Assembly (NCBI RefSeq): GCF_030295745.1
Contig: NZ_AP027291.1
Location: 2,914,001 to 2,978,000 of the forward strand
Direction: 5' to 3'
Source: Mycolicibacterium sp. TUM20985
GTDB lineage: Bacteria; Actinomycetota; Actinomycetes; Mycobacteriales; Mycobacteriaceae
Length of the DNA stretch: 64,000 nucleotides
Positions within the stretch are counted from its first letter, which is position 1. Each line of letters begins with the position of its first letter. The position numbers and the translations under genes are program-made. This document shows, piece by piece, positions 1-8,372 of this stretch. The notes under the pieces are model-generated. The model did no database searches. It was not told the origin of the DNA and saw only the letters and a list, made by a program, of their open reading frames with translations.

Positions 1-1
1 C

Positions 2-940
2 ACCATGAAGGCCTACCTGTTGGGCGCGCTGTTCGGCATCGTTCTGTTGCTGGGCATCACGCTGGTCTATGGCGTGGCGGGCAGCACCCGCTACGCCGAT
101 CTCGCCACCCGGCTGGCGGAGGTGGCGCCCGGCGCGGTCGCCGCGGGCGTGTTCGCGATCCTGTGCGGTCTGATGTTCGAGGCCGGTGGCATCCCCGCGC
201 ATTTCTGGGTGCCCGACGCCGCCCAGGGTGCGAGCGGGACCGTCGCGGCATTCCTGACGACCGTTCCCAAGATCGGCGCGCTGTTGGCGGTCTACCGGTT
301 GGTGCTAGCCCTCCCCGGGACCCTGAACTGGCCACTGCTGATCGCCGTCCTGGCTGCGGCCAGCATGACATTGGGCAATCTCGCCGCCTACTGGCAGACG
401 GATCCGCGCCGGCTGCTGGGCTGGTCGACGGTGGCGCAGGTCGGATTTCTGCTGGTGCCCCTGGTCGCCGCGGGCCGCTCCGATCTGGCATCCCCGTCGC
501 TGCTGTTCTATCTGGCCGGCTACACGGTGACGAATCTCGCGGCCTTCGCCGTCACCACCGCGCTCCCAACCTTGCGAGACCTTTCGTCCTATCGCGGGCT
601 CGGATGGCGCCATCCCTGGCTGGGAGTCGCCCTCGTTGTGGCACTCCTGGGCCTGGTCGGCACCCCGCCGACGGCTGTGTTCGTCGGCAAGCTCACCACC
701 GCATCCGCCGCGTGGGACGGCGGCTACGCCTGGCTGGCGGTTCTGGTCGTCCTCAACTCACTCATCAGCCTCTTCTACTACCTGCGCTGGATCGTTCCCA
801 CCATGTCGCGCCCGCAGGCAGATACCGTCGACGTCGTGCCGACCCGCTGGGCCGCCGTGACCGCGATCTCGGCTGCTGCGCTCAGCGTCGCACTGGGGGT
901 TGGCGCGGGCGCCGTGTGGGCGGCGATCGGCGGAGGGTAA
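2..940 (+). CDS. nuoN: NuoN-family complex I subunit, C-terminal part (cut by window edge)
   Basis: Membrane subunit of NADH:quinone oxidoreductase of the proton-conducting antiporter-like family. The reading frame is open at the window start and the 312 visible residues form about nine hydrophobic helices; full NuoN proteins are about 460-530 residues, so the N-terminal third is missing. The helix with KIGALLAVYR, the LLGWSTVAQVGF segment (NuoN equivalent of the LLAYSS loop) and the end segment with GTPPTAVFVGK followed by NSLISLFYYLRWI are typical of NuoN rather than NuoL or NuoM. It is probably the last gene of a nuo operon, since the next gene follows a 240-bp gap with its own operator. 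A stand-alone NuoN/MrpD-like paralogue cannot be excluded. Confidence 0.75.
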   Translation, partial: TMKAYLLGALFGIVLLLGITLVYGVAGSTRYADLATRLAEVAPGAVAAGVFAILCGLMFEAGGIPAHFWVPDAAQGASGTVAAFLTTVPKIGALLAVYRLVLALPGTLNWPLLIAVLAAASMTLGNLAAYWQTDPRRLLGWSTVAQVGFLLVPLVAAGRSDLASPSLLFYLAGYTVTNLAAFAVTTALPTLRDLSSYRGLGWRHPWLGVALVVALLGLVGTPPTAVFVGKLTTASAAWDGGYAWLAVLVVLNSLISLFYYLRWIVPTMSRPQADTVDVVPTRWAAVTAISAAALSVALGVGAGAVWAAIGGG

Positions 941-1085
941 GGGCCTCACCGCACCCGATTCATCGCCTACCAAGCGCAACGCGCGCGCCCGAATGGCCAT
1001 TGGCACAACGAATTACATTGCTGTTGTTTGTGACCACTGTTACCAACGGTGCCAAAGTGATGTAACTTACGAATACACAGTGCGT

Positions 1086-1108
1086 CTACGTACTGCGTTA
1101 GTACGTAG
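1086..1108. promoter_or_regulatory. BlaI-type operator A (CTAC-N11-GTAC dyad)
   Basis: CTACGTAC and GTACGTAG flank TGCGTTA, making a perfect 8-bp-arm dyad that contains two overlapping copies of the CTAC-N11-GTAN pattern. It lies 73 bp upstream of the NlpC/P60 start and is the only obvious regulatory element in the 240-bp gap after nuoN. Assignment to the BlaI homologue in this window is inference from the shared pattern. Confidence 0.6.
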
Positions 1109-1180
1109 ATATCCGGACGCACTCCGACCCGACTACCCGCGGCAACAATGCCATGACCGCGCCAGAAGGAGTTACGAGAC

Positions 1181-1963
1181 GTGACGGTTCCTTTTTCTGG
1201 CACCAACCGCGGTGGACGAAACCTGTCTTCGTCTCCGAAGGCCGCGGACGCGGACCGACACCCCCCGTGGAGCAGGCGGTCAGTTCTGTTCGGCTTCGCG
1301 CTCACGGTGACAGTGCTCGTCGCCCCAGCGCCGGACGCCTACGCGGAGCCCAACAACGGCCAGTGGGACCCGACTCTGCCCGGCGTGCTCAGCGCTGGCG
1401 CTCCTGGTGACCCGCTAGCAATCGCCAACGCCTCACTACAAGCTAGCGCCAACGCGGCCCAAACCACCATGGACCTGGGACGCAAATTCCTTGGAAGTCT
1501 GGGCATTGGAAACCCCGCAGGCAGTCCCACTTCTAGCCTCAGCGGCAACCGCGTCTACGGAAAACAGGCCATCGAATACGTGATCAGGCGAGCCGGAACA
1601 CAAATCGGCGTTCCCTACTCATGGGGCGGCGGCAGCCTCACCGGACCGAGCCGTGGAATCGACTCTGGCGCAGGCACTGTCGGCTTCGACTGCTCGGGCC
1701 TGACCCGCTATGCCTTCGCTGGTGTCGGGGTGCAGCTCCCTCGATTCTCCGGAGCTCAATACGATGCTGGCCGAAAAATACCACCGTCACAAGCCAAACG
1801 GGGTGACCTGTTGTTCTGGGGGCCGGGAGGGGGTCAACACGAAGCCCTCTACCTCGGCGGCGGACAAATGCTCGAAGCGCAACAAACCGGTGTGCCCGTG
1901 AAGGTCTCACCCGTACGCACCGGCGGCATGACACCTTATGTAACCCGCATCATAGAGAGTTAG
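1181..1963 (+). CDS. Secreted NlpC/P60 peptidoglycan endopeptidase (RipB/RipD-like)
   Basis: Predicted to cut stem peptides of peptidoglycan outside the membrane. The GTG start has an AGAAGGAG site 9 bp upstream. Residues 1-58 hold basic residues and a hydrophobic stretch ending near APDAYAEP, a long N-terminal signal. After a low-complexity helical spacer, the NlpC/P60 domain covers about residues 125-260: GVPYSWGGG, the nucleophile in GFDCSGL, and the His in GGGQHEALYLGGG. The cysteine is present, unlike RipD of M. tuberculosis where it is replaced. The gene is transcribed alone downstream of operator A. Family assignment is firm; the exact bond cleaved is not known. Confidence 0.85.
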   Translation: MTVPFSGTNRGGRNLSSSPKAADADRHPPWSRRSVLFGFALTVTVLVAPAPDAYAEPNNGQWDPTLPGVLSAGAPGDPLAIANASLQASANAAQTTMDLGRKFLGSLGIGNPAGSPTSSLSGNRVYGKQAIEYVIRRAGTQIGVPYSWGGGSLTGPSRGIDSGAGTVGFDCSGLTRYAFAGVGVQLPRFSGAQYDAGRKIPPSQAKRGDLLFWGPGGGQHEALYLGGGQMLEAQQTGVPVKVSPVRTGGMTPYVTRIIES

Positions 1964-2037
1964 CAGGCCGCACGACGCTGTGCGTTTCGTCAAGTGATTT
2001 GGCCCCACCGTCGGCACGGATTTTGGCCCCACATGGT

Positions 2038-2835
2038 CTAGGTGGATCGTTTGGCGCGGATGGTGGTCTTGCTGGTGCGGAGTCGGTAGGACTTGGTGCC
2101 GGTCTCGATGATGTGGGCGTTGAAGGTGACGCGGTCGACGATGGCGGCGACCAGGCGGGGGTCGGGGAAGACGGTGCCCCATTCACTGAACGGCAGATTG
2201 GTGGCGATTGCGACTGAGGCCCGTTCTTCACGTTCGGTGATGATCTGGAACAGCAATTCCGCTCCGCGAGGGTCGATTTGGACGTATCCGAGTTCATCGA
2301 GGCAGAGCAGGTCCAGGCGCCCGTAGCGGGCCACGACGCGAGACAGAACACGTTCGTCGGCGGCTTCGACGAGTTCGTTGACCAGTTGCGCGGTGGTGAC
2401 ATAGCGGACCCGGCGGCCCTGTTCACACGCCGCCAACCCCAACCCGATGAGCAGATGGGACTTGCCTGTGCCGGAGTCACCGAGCAGCACGACCGGTTCG
2501 CCGGCGTCCATGTAATGTCCTGCAGCGAGGTGACCCAGGGTCGCGGGCGCGATGCCGGGAACGGCGTCGATGTTGAACTCCGCCAACCGTTTCAGCCGTG
2601 GGAACTTCGCATCGTTGATGCGTCGAGCACGGCGGCGTTCGGTGCGGTCGTCGACCTCGGCGGCCAACACTTCGGCGAGGTAGCGCAGGTGGGTGTGGCG
2701 TTCCCGGTCGGCGATCTCAGCGAGGCGGGTCGCTTCGGTGCGCACTGTCGGCAGGTGCAACTCGCGGGCCGCGGCGCCGATCGAGGCCTGGGCAGCAGCA
2801 TCGACGGTCGCCACCTTGCTGGCTGTGGTGGTCAC
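2038..2835 (-). CDS. istB: IS21 helper ATPase IstB
   Basis: AAA+ ATPase that assists the IstA transposase. The protein is about 265 residues with Walker A GDSGTGKSH (near residue 110), Walker B LLCLDELGYV and the IstB-type ATNLPFSEWG sensor motif. The GTG start overlaps the TGA of istA by one GTGA junction, the usual coupling in IS21; a longer reading frame upstream would run into istA. The gene itself looks intact although its partner is truncated. Internal ends of this istB do not resemble the two other IstB proteins in the window closely, so it is a separate IS21 lineage. Confidence 0.85.
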   Translation of the reverse strand: MTTTASKVATVDAAAQASIGAAARELHLPTVRTEATRLAEIADRERHTHLRYLAEVLAAEVDDRTERRRARRINDAKFPRLKRLAEFNIDAVPGIAPATLGHLAAGHYMDAGEPVVLLGDSGTGKSHLLIGLGLAACEQGRRVRYVTTAQLVNELVEAADERVLSRVVARYGRLDLLCLDELGYVQIDPRGAELLFQIITEREERASVAIATNLPFSEWGTVFPDPRLVAAIVDRVTFNAHIIETGTKSYRLRTSKTTIRAKRST

Positions 2836-3665
2836 GAGTCGCTTCCGGTGAGCAGATCGTCGTAATCTGCCAGCGAGGGTGGTGGGCGGTCGTAGCGGGC
2901 CAGTGCACCGATCGCGGCGACCGGTGCCATCGGGACCATGTCGCGGCGGGCATCGATCAGCACGGTCTCGGGATCCAGGCATCCCGAGGTGACGGCCCGG
3001 TCCATCGCGGTGATCAGTGCGGCGACGGGTATGCTGCGGTGCGCCAGCAGGATGGCGATCAGGTCGCGGGTGCCCTTGGCGTCACCGCGGGCGGATCGGG
3101 CTGCATCCCAATAGCTTTGGTGGGATGCGGTGAACACTCCACGGGCCTTGGCCTGTGCCAGTGCGGTCGCGCCGGGCAGTCCGCCGGGTTTGGTCTTGAG
3201 GACCTCGAGGTAGTGATCCAGGCACAGCACTTCGACGTAGCGGCCGACTGCTCGTTCATGGTCGGCGACGAGTCGGGGTCCGTCGTGGATTTCGACGGTT
3301 CTCGCGGACAGCCGCACCGGGAGGCGGCGCCCGGCGTAGCGGGCCGGCACGGAGTAGAAGCATTGCCGCACCGACACTCTGGCCCGATTGTCGACCCGCG
3401 CGTTCAGCAGTCGCGCGCAGTCGAACGGGTCGGCCGGCAATCCCATCAGCTCCGTGGCCTCGACGGCGAACGCCGCGCCGATGGTGATCGGGCGACCGGT
3501 GATCACCCGGTCATCGTCGGCCATGTCGGCGGCGGCGATCACCTCGTTGAGCTCGGCCAGGGAGGCGACCTTCGGGACTGGCACGAGGTGGCGGCGCCGG
3601 AAACGGCCGATCTCACCTTCCACACCTCCCTTCTCGTGCGCCCCGTCGAGCCGATAAGCCCTCAT
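2832..3665 (-). pseudogene. istA: IstA transposase, C-terminal fragment
   Basis: Only the last 277 residues remain, beginning just before GAHEKGGVEGEIGRFRRR, which is the segment carrying the final Glu of the DDE triad, followed by the IstA C-terminal region. The N-terminal helix-turn-helix and the first two catalytic Asp are absent. Sequence upstream of 3665 encodes nothing IstA-like, so a deletion or a second insertion removed the 5' half. Confidence 0.85.
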
Positions 3666-3809
3666 GACCCAGATTCACCCAGCCGTCGACGACGTCAGGC
3701 GCAGCGCACGACGCGTCTCCCGTGCTCATCGGATGACCCTGTCGATGGCGAGCCGTTGCCGCGAGCGCGGCGAAGCCGAGACGTTGTCAGTAGCGTCCGC
3801 GAGAGGGAT

Positions 3810-4367
3810 CTAACGGCCCGACCCCATCATGCCGGGCCCCATCATGCCGGGCCCCATCATGCCTTGCATCATCGCCGGCATGCCCTCGACGACGAAGCCG
3901 GTGACTTCGCGGGCATGGGCACGGATGGCGTTGGTTAGGTCGGGATCGCTCGCGGTTTCCTCAGCGACCACGCCCTTGGCGGTGAAGGTGAGCTGGCGCT
4001 GATAGTCGGGAGCGCGGCGGAACAGCGTTGGCAGGCTTGAGCTCATACAGGTCACCTCGGCGCCCTGGTCGAGTTGGGAGTACATCGACGACACGTGCGC
4101 CTGAAGCTCGGCAACTAGGTCGGGAGAGTCGGATTCGGTGGTGGTGCGCACGCCTCCGGGAATGTCTTCGACGCTGCGCCTAAGTTCACCGTGTCGAATG
4201 AACATGTTCATGTACTTGCTCATGTCCATGCCGTTCACACCACCGAAGCCCGGTCCCGCGTGACTCATGGGTACCTCGACGATGCTGCGCAGGACATATC
4301 CCAGCCCAAGCAGGCCGGCCCCGCCGGCCAGCACGGACAGCGCCGCCCTCCTGGTCAATGTGGCCAC
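3810..4367 (-). CDS. Exported Met-rich hypothetical protein
   Basis: About 185 residues. The N terminus has a twin-arginine-like TRRAALSVLAG followed by a hydrophobic stretch, so it is likely exported. The middle contains a Met cluster around GMDMSKYMNMF and two helical segments; the C terminus is MMQGMMGPGMMGPGMMGSGR, a methionine tail typical of periplasmic copper binders. The GTG at 4367 has GGGAG upstream; a TTG two codons earlier is an alternative. It follows the Met-rich membrane protein at a 36-bp gap in the same direction, so the two probably act together. No named family is recognised; a copper-handling role is inferred from Met content and neighbours only. Confidence 0.6.
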   Translation of the reverse strand: MATLTRRAALSVLAGGAGLLGLGYVLRSIVEVPMSHAGPGFGGVNGMDMSKYMNMFIRHGELRRSVEDIPGGVRTTTESDSPDLVAELQAHVSSMYSQLDQGAEVTCMSSSLPTLFRRAPDYQRQLTFTAKGVVAEETASDPDLTNAIRAHAREVTGFVVEGMPAMMQGMMGPGMMGPGMMGSGR

Positions 4368-4403
4368 ACCCAATCATCTCCCGTCATTGGTTGGGCTGAT
4401 TCG

Positions 4404-4766
4404 CTACGGCCGGGGCGTGCTCGGGACCGCCGGCATCGTTGTCGGGCCACCGGGACCCATCTGGCCGGGACCCATCATTCCGCCGGGACCCATTTGACCG
4501 CGCTGCCCCGATTGCCACTGATCCATCATTCCGCCGGGGCCCATGCGGTAATCACCATCTCTCATGTGGCCGCCGGAGGACGCGCCGACGAAGAACCCGG
4601 CGAAGAAGATCACCGCGACGACAAATACGACACCGGCGACGATGGCTACCCCGGCCGCAATCTGGTTGACCCTGCTGTGCCGCTCCCACCGCGCCGGCGG
4701 CTCCGCCGCTTGGCCCACCGCGGCCGCAGCCGTGGGTTCATTCCGAGATTCTGGAGTTTCGGTCAT
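4404..4766 (-). CDS. Single-pass membrane protein with Met/Gly/Pro-rich extracytoplasmic tail
   Basis: About 120 residues: a polar N terminus, one strong transmembrane helix (IAAGVAIVAGVVFVVAVIFF, near residues 36-56) and a tail with repeated MGPGGMM units. The ATG at 4766 is chosen because AGGGAA precedes it and the longer frame has no support. Such tails bind Cu(I) in other bacteria; copper binding here is inference. A decayed copy of its 3' end lies 500 bp upstream. Confidence 0.6.
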   Translation of the reverse strand: MTETPESRNEPTAAAAVGQAAEPPARWERHSRVNQIAAGVAIVAGVVFVVAVIFFAGFFVGASSGGHMRDGDYRMGPGGMMDQWQSGQRGQMGPGGMMGPGQMGPGGPTTMPAVPSTPRP

Positions 4767-4944
4767 TTCCCTATGATGCCGTACACCGCTCTCCTCACGA
4801 ACCTGCCACATGGCACCGGCTAGGAGGGCCAAAGGCCCCCGCACATTGCCAGGCCCAGCCTCCTATCGGCTCCGTGCACCGATGAGGCCGCGCGTTGCGT
4901 GAAGCTCGCTCAGCAACGAATCAAGAACAAGCGAGGCTCGGGAC

Positions 4945-5025
4945 CGCCTGGCGTCGTTGTGGGGGCCGCCCGGGCCGACCGTTCCCCTGGACCCAGTGTT
5001 CCGCCCGGGTTCATTTGACTGCCCC
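4945..5025 (-). repeat. Decayed duplicate of the Met-rich gene 3' end
   Basis: This stretch aligns with 4428-4507, the last codons of the Met-rich membrane gene: both share GACCGCC-GGC-TCGTTGT, a run of GGACCC units and the TTCATTTGACTGCCCCG / CCCATTTGACCGCGCTGCCCCG end with the same stop. Many substitutions destroyed the Met codons. No open frame remains. It shows that this small gene was once duplicated. Confidence 0.55.
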
Positions 5026-5106
5026 GGACGTCCGCAGTAGGTCGCGCGAACGTTCCTTACATGACTAAACAACTCTGGCGCCGACAGAACGACAGGGAGG
5101 CTCAGG

Positions 5107-5495
5107 TCACGCGGCAGATGTGCAACCATTCCGAGTTCGGTAGGGGTAGATAACCGTGGCGCCGATCTGCAACGGCAGCACCAGGTTGGCGAAGCCGAAC
5201 ACGATCTGGGTGGCATAGAACAACAACATGATCGTGCCGTGCATGGTGAACAGCTGGTTGTACTGCTCGTTGGACAGGAACTGCAACCCCGGCAACGCGA
5301 GTTCGGCGCGCATGAGCAGCGCCATCAACCCGCCGGCGAAGAAGAACCCGAAACAGGCCACCACGTACATCATCCCGATCAGCTTGTGATCGGTGGTCGT
5401 CACCAGCTTGTAGACCAGGTTGCCCTTGGGACCCATCCGGGCAGGGAACGGGCGCCGTGCCTCGAGTTCACCGATCGGGGTGCGTCTGGGGTCAT
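5107..5495 (-). pseudogene. ctaD: Truncated second copy of cytochrome c oxidase subunit I
   Basis: Encodes the first ~128 residues of CtaD ([45 protein letters not shown]) and then leaves the family after LPLQIGA. Against the intact ctaD in this window (29548-31293) it is clearly a paralogue, not a copy made by recent recombination, as several residues differ. The natural start is the ATG at 5495 (GGAGAGGACTTC ahead), but reading from it gives MTPDAP and then the wrong frame; one base is missing in the CCC run before IGELE. So the copy is both frameshifted and truncated. Operator B lies 79 bp upstream of that ATG. Confidence 0.8.
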
Positions 5496-5573
5496 GAAGT
5501 CCTCTCCGCGTCCACCTGGGGACTTGCGGGCGGACGGGTCGCGGTGCAACTGCGGTATTGGCCAATCATTGAA

Positions 5574-5592
5574 ATACTACACACTGTCGTAG
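5574..5592. promoter_or_regulatory. BlaI-type operator B
   Basis: ATACTACACACTGTCGTAG fits NTAC-N11-GTAG with one change in the outer base, and also contains an ACTAC-N8-GTAGT dyad. It stands between the stop of the L,D-transpeptidase gene and the ctaD fragment, so by direction it served the latter. Confidence 0.5.
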
Positions 5593-5624
5593 TGTTGGCC
5601 GTCGATGACTTCGCGTAGGGCCGG

Positions 5625-6887
5625 TCAGGCGCGGGCGCTGCCTTGGAGCCATTGGTCCCAGGGCATGCTCCAGTCGCCGTTTTGCCACAGTTGCAGGGGT
5701 TCTCCGCCGGTGTTGCGGACTTCGACGACGTCGCCGGGTTGGGAGAAGCCGTAGAACCATTGCGCGTTGTCGGCGTTGAGGTTCAGACATCCGTGCGAGA
5801 CGTTGGTGTTGCCTTGGGCCCACACCGTGCTCTCGAGTTGGTGCAGGTAGATGCCGTCGGTGCTGATGCGGGTGGCGTAGTTGATCGTTTCGCGGTAGCC
5901 CAGGCGGGAGTTGATCGGCAGCCCGTAGGTGGAGGAGTCCATGATGACCGGGTTGGACTTGTCCATCACGGTGTAGACGCCGGGCTGGGTCCAGAAGGTG
6001 AAGGTCTGCCCGCCGATCGTTTCGGTGCCGCCCATCCCCATCGAGGTGGGCATGGTGCGGACCAGGACGCCGTTGTCGTAGACGCTGACCTGTTTGGTGG
6101 CGTCGTCGGCGATCGAGACGTGCGCGTCGCCGATGGTGAAACCGACCCGGGTGTCCTCCTGGCCGTAGAGGTCCTCGCCCAGGGCGACGCCGTAGACGTT
6201 CGCCGCCACGGCGACTCTGGTTCCGGGGGCGAAGTAGCTCGGTGGTCGCCAGTGTGCGTTCTGATCATCGACCCAGTACCACGACCCCGTCACCGCGGGC
6301 GTGGTGGTGACGGTGAGCCGGCGCTGCGCTGCGGCGCGGTCGGTGATCGGCTCGTCGAAGTGGGCCACGACGACGGTGCCGACGCCGTAGCTGGCGCCTT
6401 CGCGCAGGGCTGCCCCCGAGGTGGTGGTCAGCGAGACCTTCGTCTGATTGCCGGGGGTCAGGGTGGAGAACGTGGACGTCTGGGTCGAGGGGGCACCGTC
6501 GCTACCGGCGGCGGTGATGGTCAGTGCGTAGTCCCGTGAGTAGCCGAGCGGGACGCCGGGCTTCCACACCAGGTTGTCCGGTGTCATCACCCCGGCGATG
6601 CGGGTGCCCTGCTCGTTGGTCATTGCCACGTCGCGCAGGGTGCCTGCCGTCGCCGTCACCGACACTGCGCCCAGCGGATCGACGTCGCGGGCACCAGCGC
6701 CCGGGGCGACGCTGACCGCGGCGGGCACCGGCGCTGCGACGGGGGCCGAAATGGATGCGGTGGCGGCGGTCGGTGCGCATTCGGCGCCGCAGCGCGCCAA
6801 CGAGACGCGCACGGCAGCACCCGACAGCGCGGTGATCACCAGGACGGGGGCCAGTACCGTCACGCGGGCTCGGCGATCGAAGGTCAC
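5625..6887 (-). CDS. L,D-transpeptidase, LdtMt2-like (first of three)
   Basis: Makes 3->3 cross-links in peptidoglycan from tetrapeptide stems, a reaction insensitive to most penams and cephalosporins. 420 residues, GTG start with GGAGATG upstream. An N-terminal transmembrane anchor (about 10-28) and an Ala/Pro spacer precede two Ig-like domains (about 70-155 and 155-250) and a YkuD domain (about 255-400). The active site is in VSHGCLNLN with the catalytic Cys near residue 367; the Trp-rich end (WSMPWDQW) is typical of LdtMt2/LdtMt5-type proteins. No dyad of the CTAC-N11-GTAG form is seen upstream, unlike the other two Ldt genes here. Confidence 0.9.
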   Translation of the reverse strand: MTFDRRARVTVLAPVLVITALSGAAVRVSLARCGAECAPTAATASISAPVAAPVPAAVSVAPGAGARDVDPLGAVSVTATAGTLRDVAMTNEQGTRIAGVMTPDNLVWKPGVPLGYSRDYALTITAAGSDGAPSTQTSTFSTLTPGNQTKVSLTTTSGAALREGASYGVGTVVVAHFDEPITDRAAAQRRLTVTTTPAVTGSWYWVDDQNAHWRPPSYFAPGTRVAVAANVYGVALGEDLYGQEDTRVGFTIGDAHVSIADDATKQVSVYDNGVLVRTMPTSMGMGGTETIGGQTFTFWTQPGVYTVMDKSNPVIMDSSTYGLPINSRLGYRETINYATRISTDGIYLHQLESTVWAQGNTNVSHGCLNLNADNAQWFYGFSQPGDVVEVRNTGGEPLQLWQNGDWSMPWDQWLQGSARA

Positions 6888-7163
6888 GGTTCATCTCCAC
6901 TCTCGGTTGGGCGATCGTCATGTTCTCCACGGGGCCGCCGGCCGGGCCCTGGCGCTCGCCGGCCAACGTAGCCGAACCGCGCCGTGGACTCGGCTGGTCC
7001 GCAGGCTCCGCCCGCCCGGCGGATCAGCCGAAATGTCCTGCGCCGCAGATCGAATCACCATCGTAATGGTCATCCCGCGCGGGGCGGGTAGATGTCACCT
7101 TCTGTTCATTCCTCCTCACGGAACACCACCGTGGCCCGTGGCCATGATGCCCGGTGCCGGCGA

Positions 7164-8183
7164 TCAGGGCGCACGGTGCGTCGGTCCGTGGGGTTCGACG
7201 CAATGGTCATCGCCGCGCTGGGGACCGGCGTGGTCGACTTGCAGTGTGGTGTGGTCGAGGTCGTAGTCGTCGTGCAGCGCCGCTTCGATCCGGTCTCGCA
7301 CGGCGTGGCAGTCGATGCCCGGTGCTACCAGGACGTGCGCGGACAACGAGGACTGACCGGAGGTGATCTGCCAGACGTGCAGATCATGGATCTCGACCAC
7401 GTCGGGGATGGTGGCCAACCGGGGTCCGATTACGGTGGGGTCCGCGTCGGCGGGGGCGGCTTCGAGGAAGATGCGTCCCGATTCGCGCACCAGACCCCAG
7501 CCGGCCCGCGCCATCAGCGCCGCCACGACCATGGCCGCGATCGCATCAGCGCGGGCGAAGCCGGTCAGCCAGATCACGGCGCCGGCGATCGCGGTGCCGA
7601 TGAACGCATACAGGTCGTTGAGGATGTGCTGAAAGGCGCCCTCGACGTTGAGGCTGGTCCGGTTGGCGCGGCTGATACTCCATGTCGCGGCGATGTTGAC
7701 CACGATCCCGACCAGGGCGGTGAACAGCACCAGCGGCCCAGACACCTGCGGGGGGTCGATCAGACGCCGGATCGATTCGTAGAGGAACCACACCGCCAGC
7801 AGCAGCAGGGTGATCCCGTTGGCTTGGGCCGAGAGGATCTCCACCCGTTTGAATCCGTAGGTGTAGGGGCCGCGGGCGGGCCGGGCGGCGAACCGGATCG
7901 CCACCAGCGCCATCAGGATCGACGCGGCGTCGGTCAGCATGTGACCGGCATCGGTGATCAACGCCAGCGACTGCGCCAGCACACCGACGACGACCTCGAC
8001 GACCATGAAGCCGACGATCAGCCCCAGCGCGATCGTCAACCATCGCCGGTCCGCGCCCGGAGACACCCCATGGCCGTGCCCGTGGTCGCGGCCCGCGCCG
8101 TCACCCCCCTCGGGTGTCGGCCCGTCTTGGGGCACGGTCCTCGGTGCCCCACGCGCGCTGGCTGACTGGCGTCCCTCGTCCAC
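7164..8183 (-). CDS. Cation diffusion facilitator (CzcD/ZitB-type metal/proton antiporter)
   Basis: Exports Zn(II) or a similar divalent metal from the cytoplasm. 339 residues with a His-rich N terminus (GRDHGHGHG), six transmembrane helices, metal-site motifs DAGHMLTD in helix 2 and HILNDLYAF (HxxxD) in helix 5, and a C-terminal ferredoxin-like cytoplasmic domain (IHDLHVWQITSG). The GTG start has GGAGGT 6 bp upstream. It is divergent from a broken cyclase-YHS gene, and two ATACATGC-type motifs lie in the shared 190-bp gap, which suggests metal-responsive control. Confidence 0.9.
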   Translation of the reverse strand: MDEGRQSASARGAPRTVPQDGPTPEGGDGAGRDHGHGHGVSPGADRRWLTIALGLIVGFMVVEVVVGVLAQSLALITDAGHMLTDAASILMALVAIRFAARPARGPYTYGFKRVEILSAQANGITLLLLAVWFLYESIRRLIDPPQVSGPLVLFTALVGIVVNIAATWSISRANRTSLNVEGAFQHILNDLYAFIGTAIAGAVIWLTGFARADAIAAMVVAALMARAGWGLVRESGRIFLEAAPADADPTVIGPRLATIPDVVEIHDLHVWQITSGQSSLSAHVLVAPGIDCHAVRDRIEAALHDDYDLDHTTLQVDHAGPQRGDDHCVEPHGPTHRAP

Positions 8184-8228
8184 TGCGCACCTCCGTTCGG
8201 AACTCTCGGTCCGTGCCTCTCAGGCAAT

Positions 8229-8246
8229 CATGCGTATCTATGCATG
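8229..8246. promoter_or_regulatory. Motif Z1, ATGCGTAT/ATGCATG half-sites upstream of CDF gene
   Basis: CATGCGTATCTATGCATG lies 46 bp upstream of the CDF start and resembles one arm pair of motif Z2 and of motif Z3 in front of the P-type ATPase. Regulator unknown; an ArsR/SmtB-type repressor is the usual agent for such genes. Confidence 0.4.
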
Positions 8247-8320
8247 TCAAAACCGCTGGAGTGATCTCTCCGAACCGGTGGCCCGCCCGCTCGGGCAGAG
8301 CGGCGACGCCCGAACCATTG

Positions 8321-8344
8321 ATACATGCACATGTACGCATGTAT
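8321..8344. promoter_or_regulatory. Motif Z2, 24-bp dyad with ATACATGC / GCATGTAT arms
   Basis: Eight-base arms ATACATGC and GCATGTAT are perfect inverted repeats around ACATGTAC, itself nearly palindromic. It ends 28 bp upstream of the cyclase-YHS pseudogene start and 140 bp upstream of the divergent CDF gene. A similar sequence stands at the start of the P1B ATPase gene (Z3). Confidence 0.5.
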
Positions 8345-8372
8345 GGTCGGGCTGAGACGACGAGGGAGGCGA

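Larger units (their letters stand above)
1979..3665 (-). mobile_element. IS21-family remnant, 5' end lost
   Basis: An IS21 element read on the minus strand. Its outer end on the left is recognisable: it begins TGTGCGTTTCG and carries two copies of GATTT(T)GGCCCCAC at about 1995-2007 and 2019-2032, the multiple terminal binding sites usual for IS21. The other end is missing, because istA starts abruptly in mid-domain near 3650-3665 and no matching terminus follows. It therefore cannot move by itself. Confidence 0.8.

Noticed and set aside
4863..5216. Minus-strand frame of 117 codons over the ctaD fragment end
   Set aside because: Runs across the decayed Met-rich duplicate and the broken ctaD in a wrong frame.
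5643..6539. Plus-strand frame of 298 codons opposite the first ldt
   Set aside because: Gly/Val/Asp-rich antisense sequence; no motif.
7092..8165. Plus-strand frame of 357 codons opposite the CDF gene
   Set aside because: Low-complexity antisense product with no family; the CDF frame on the other strand has full motif support.
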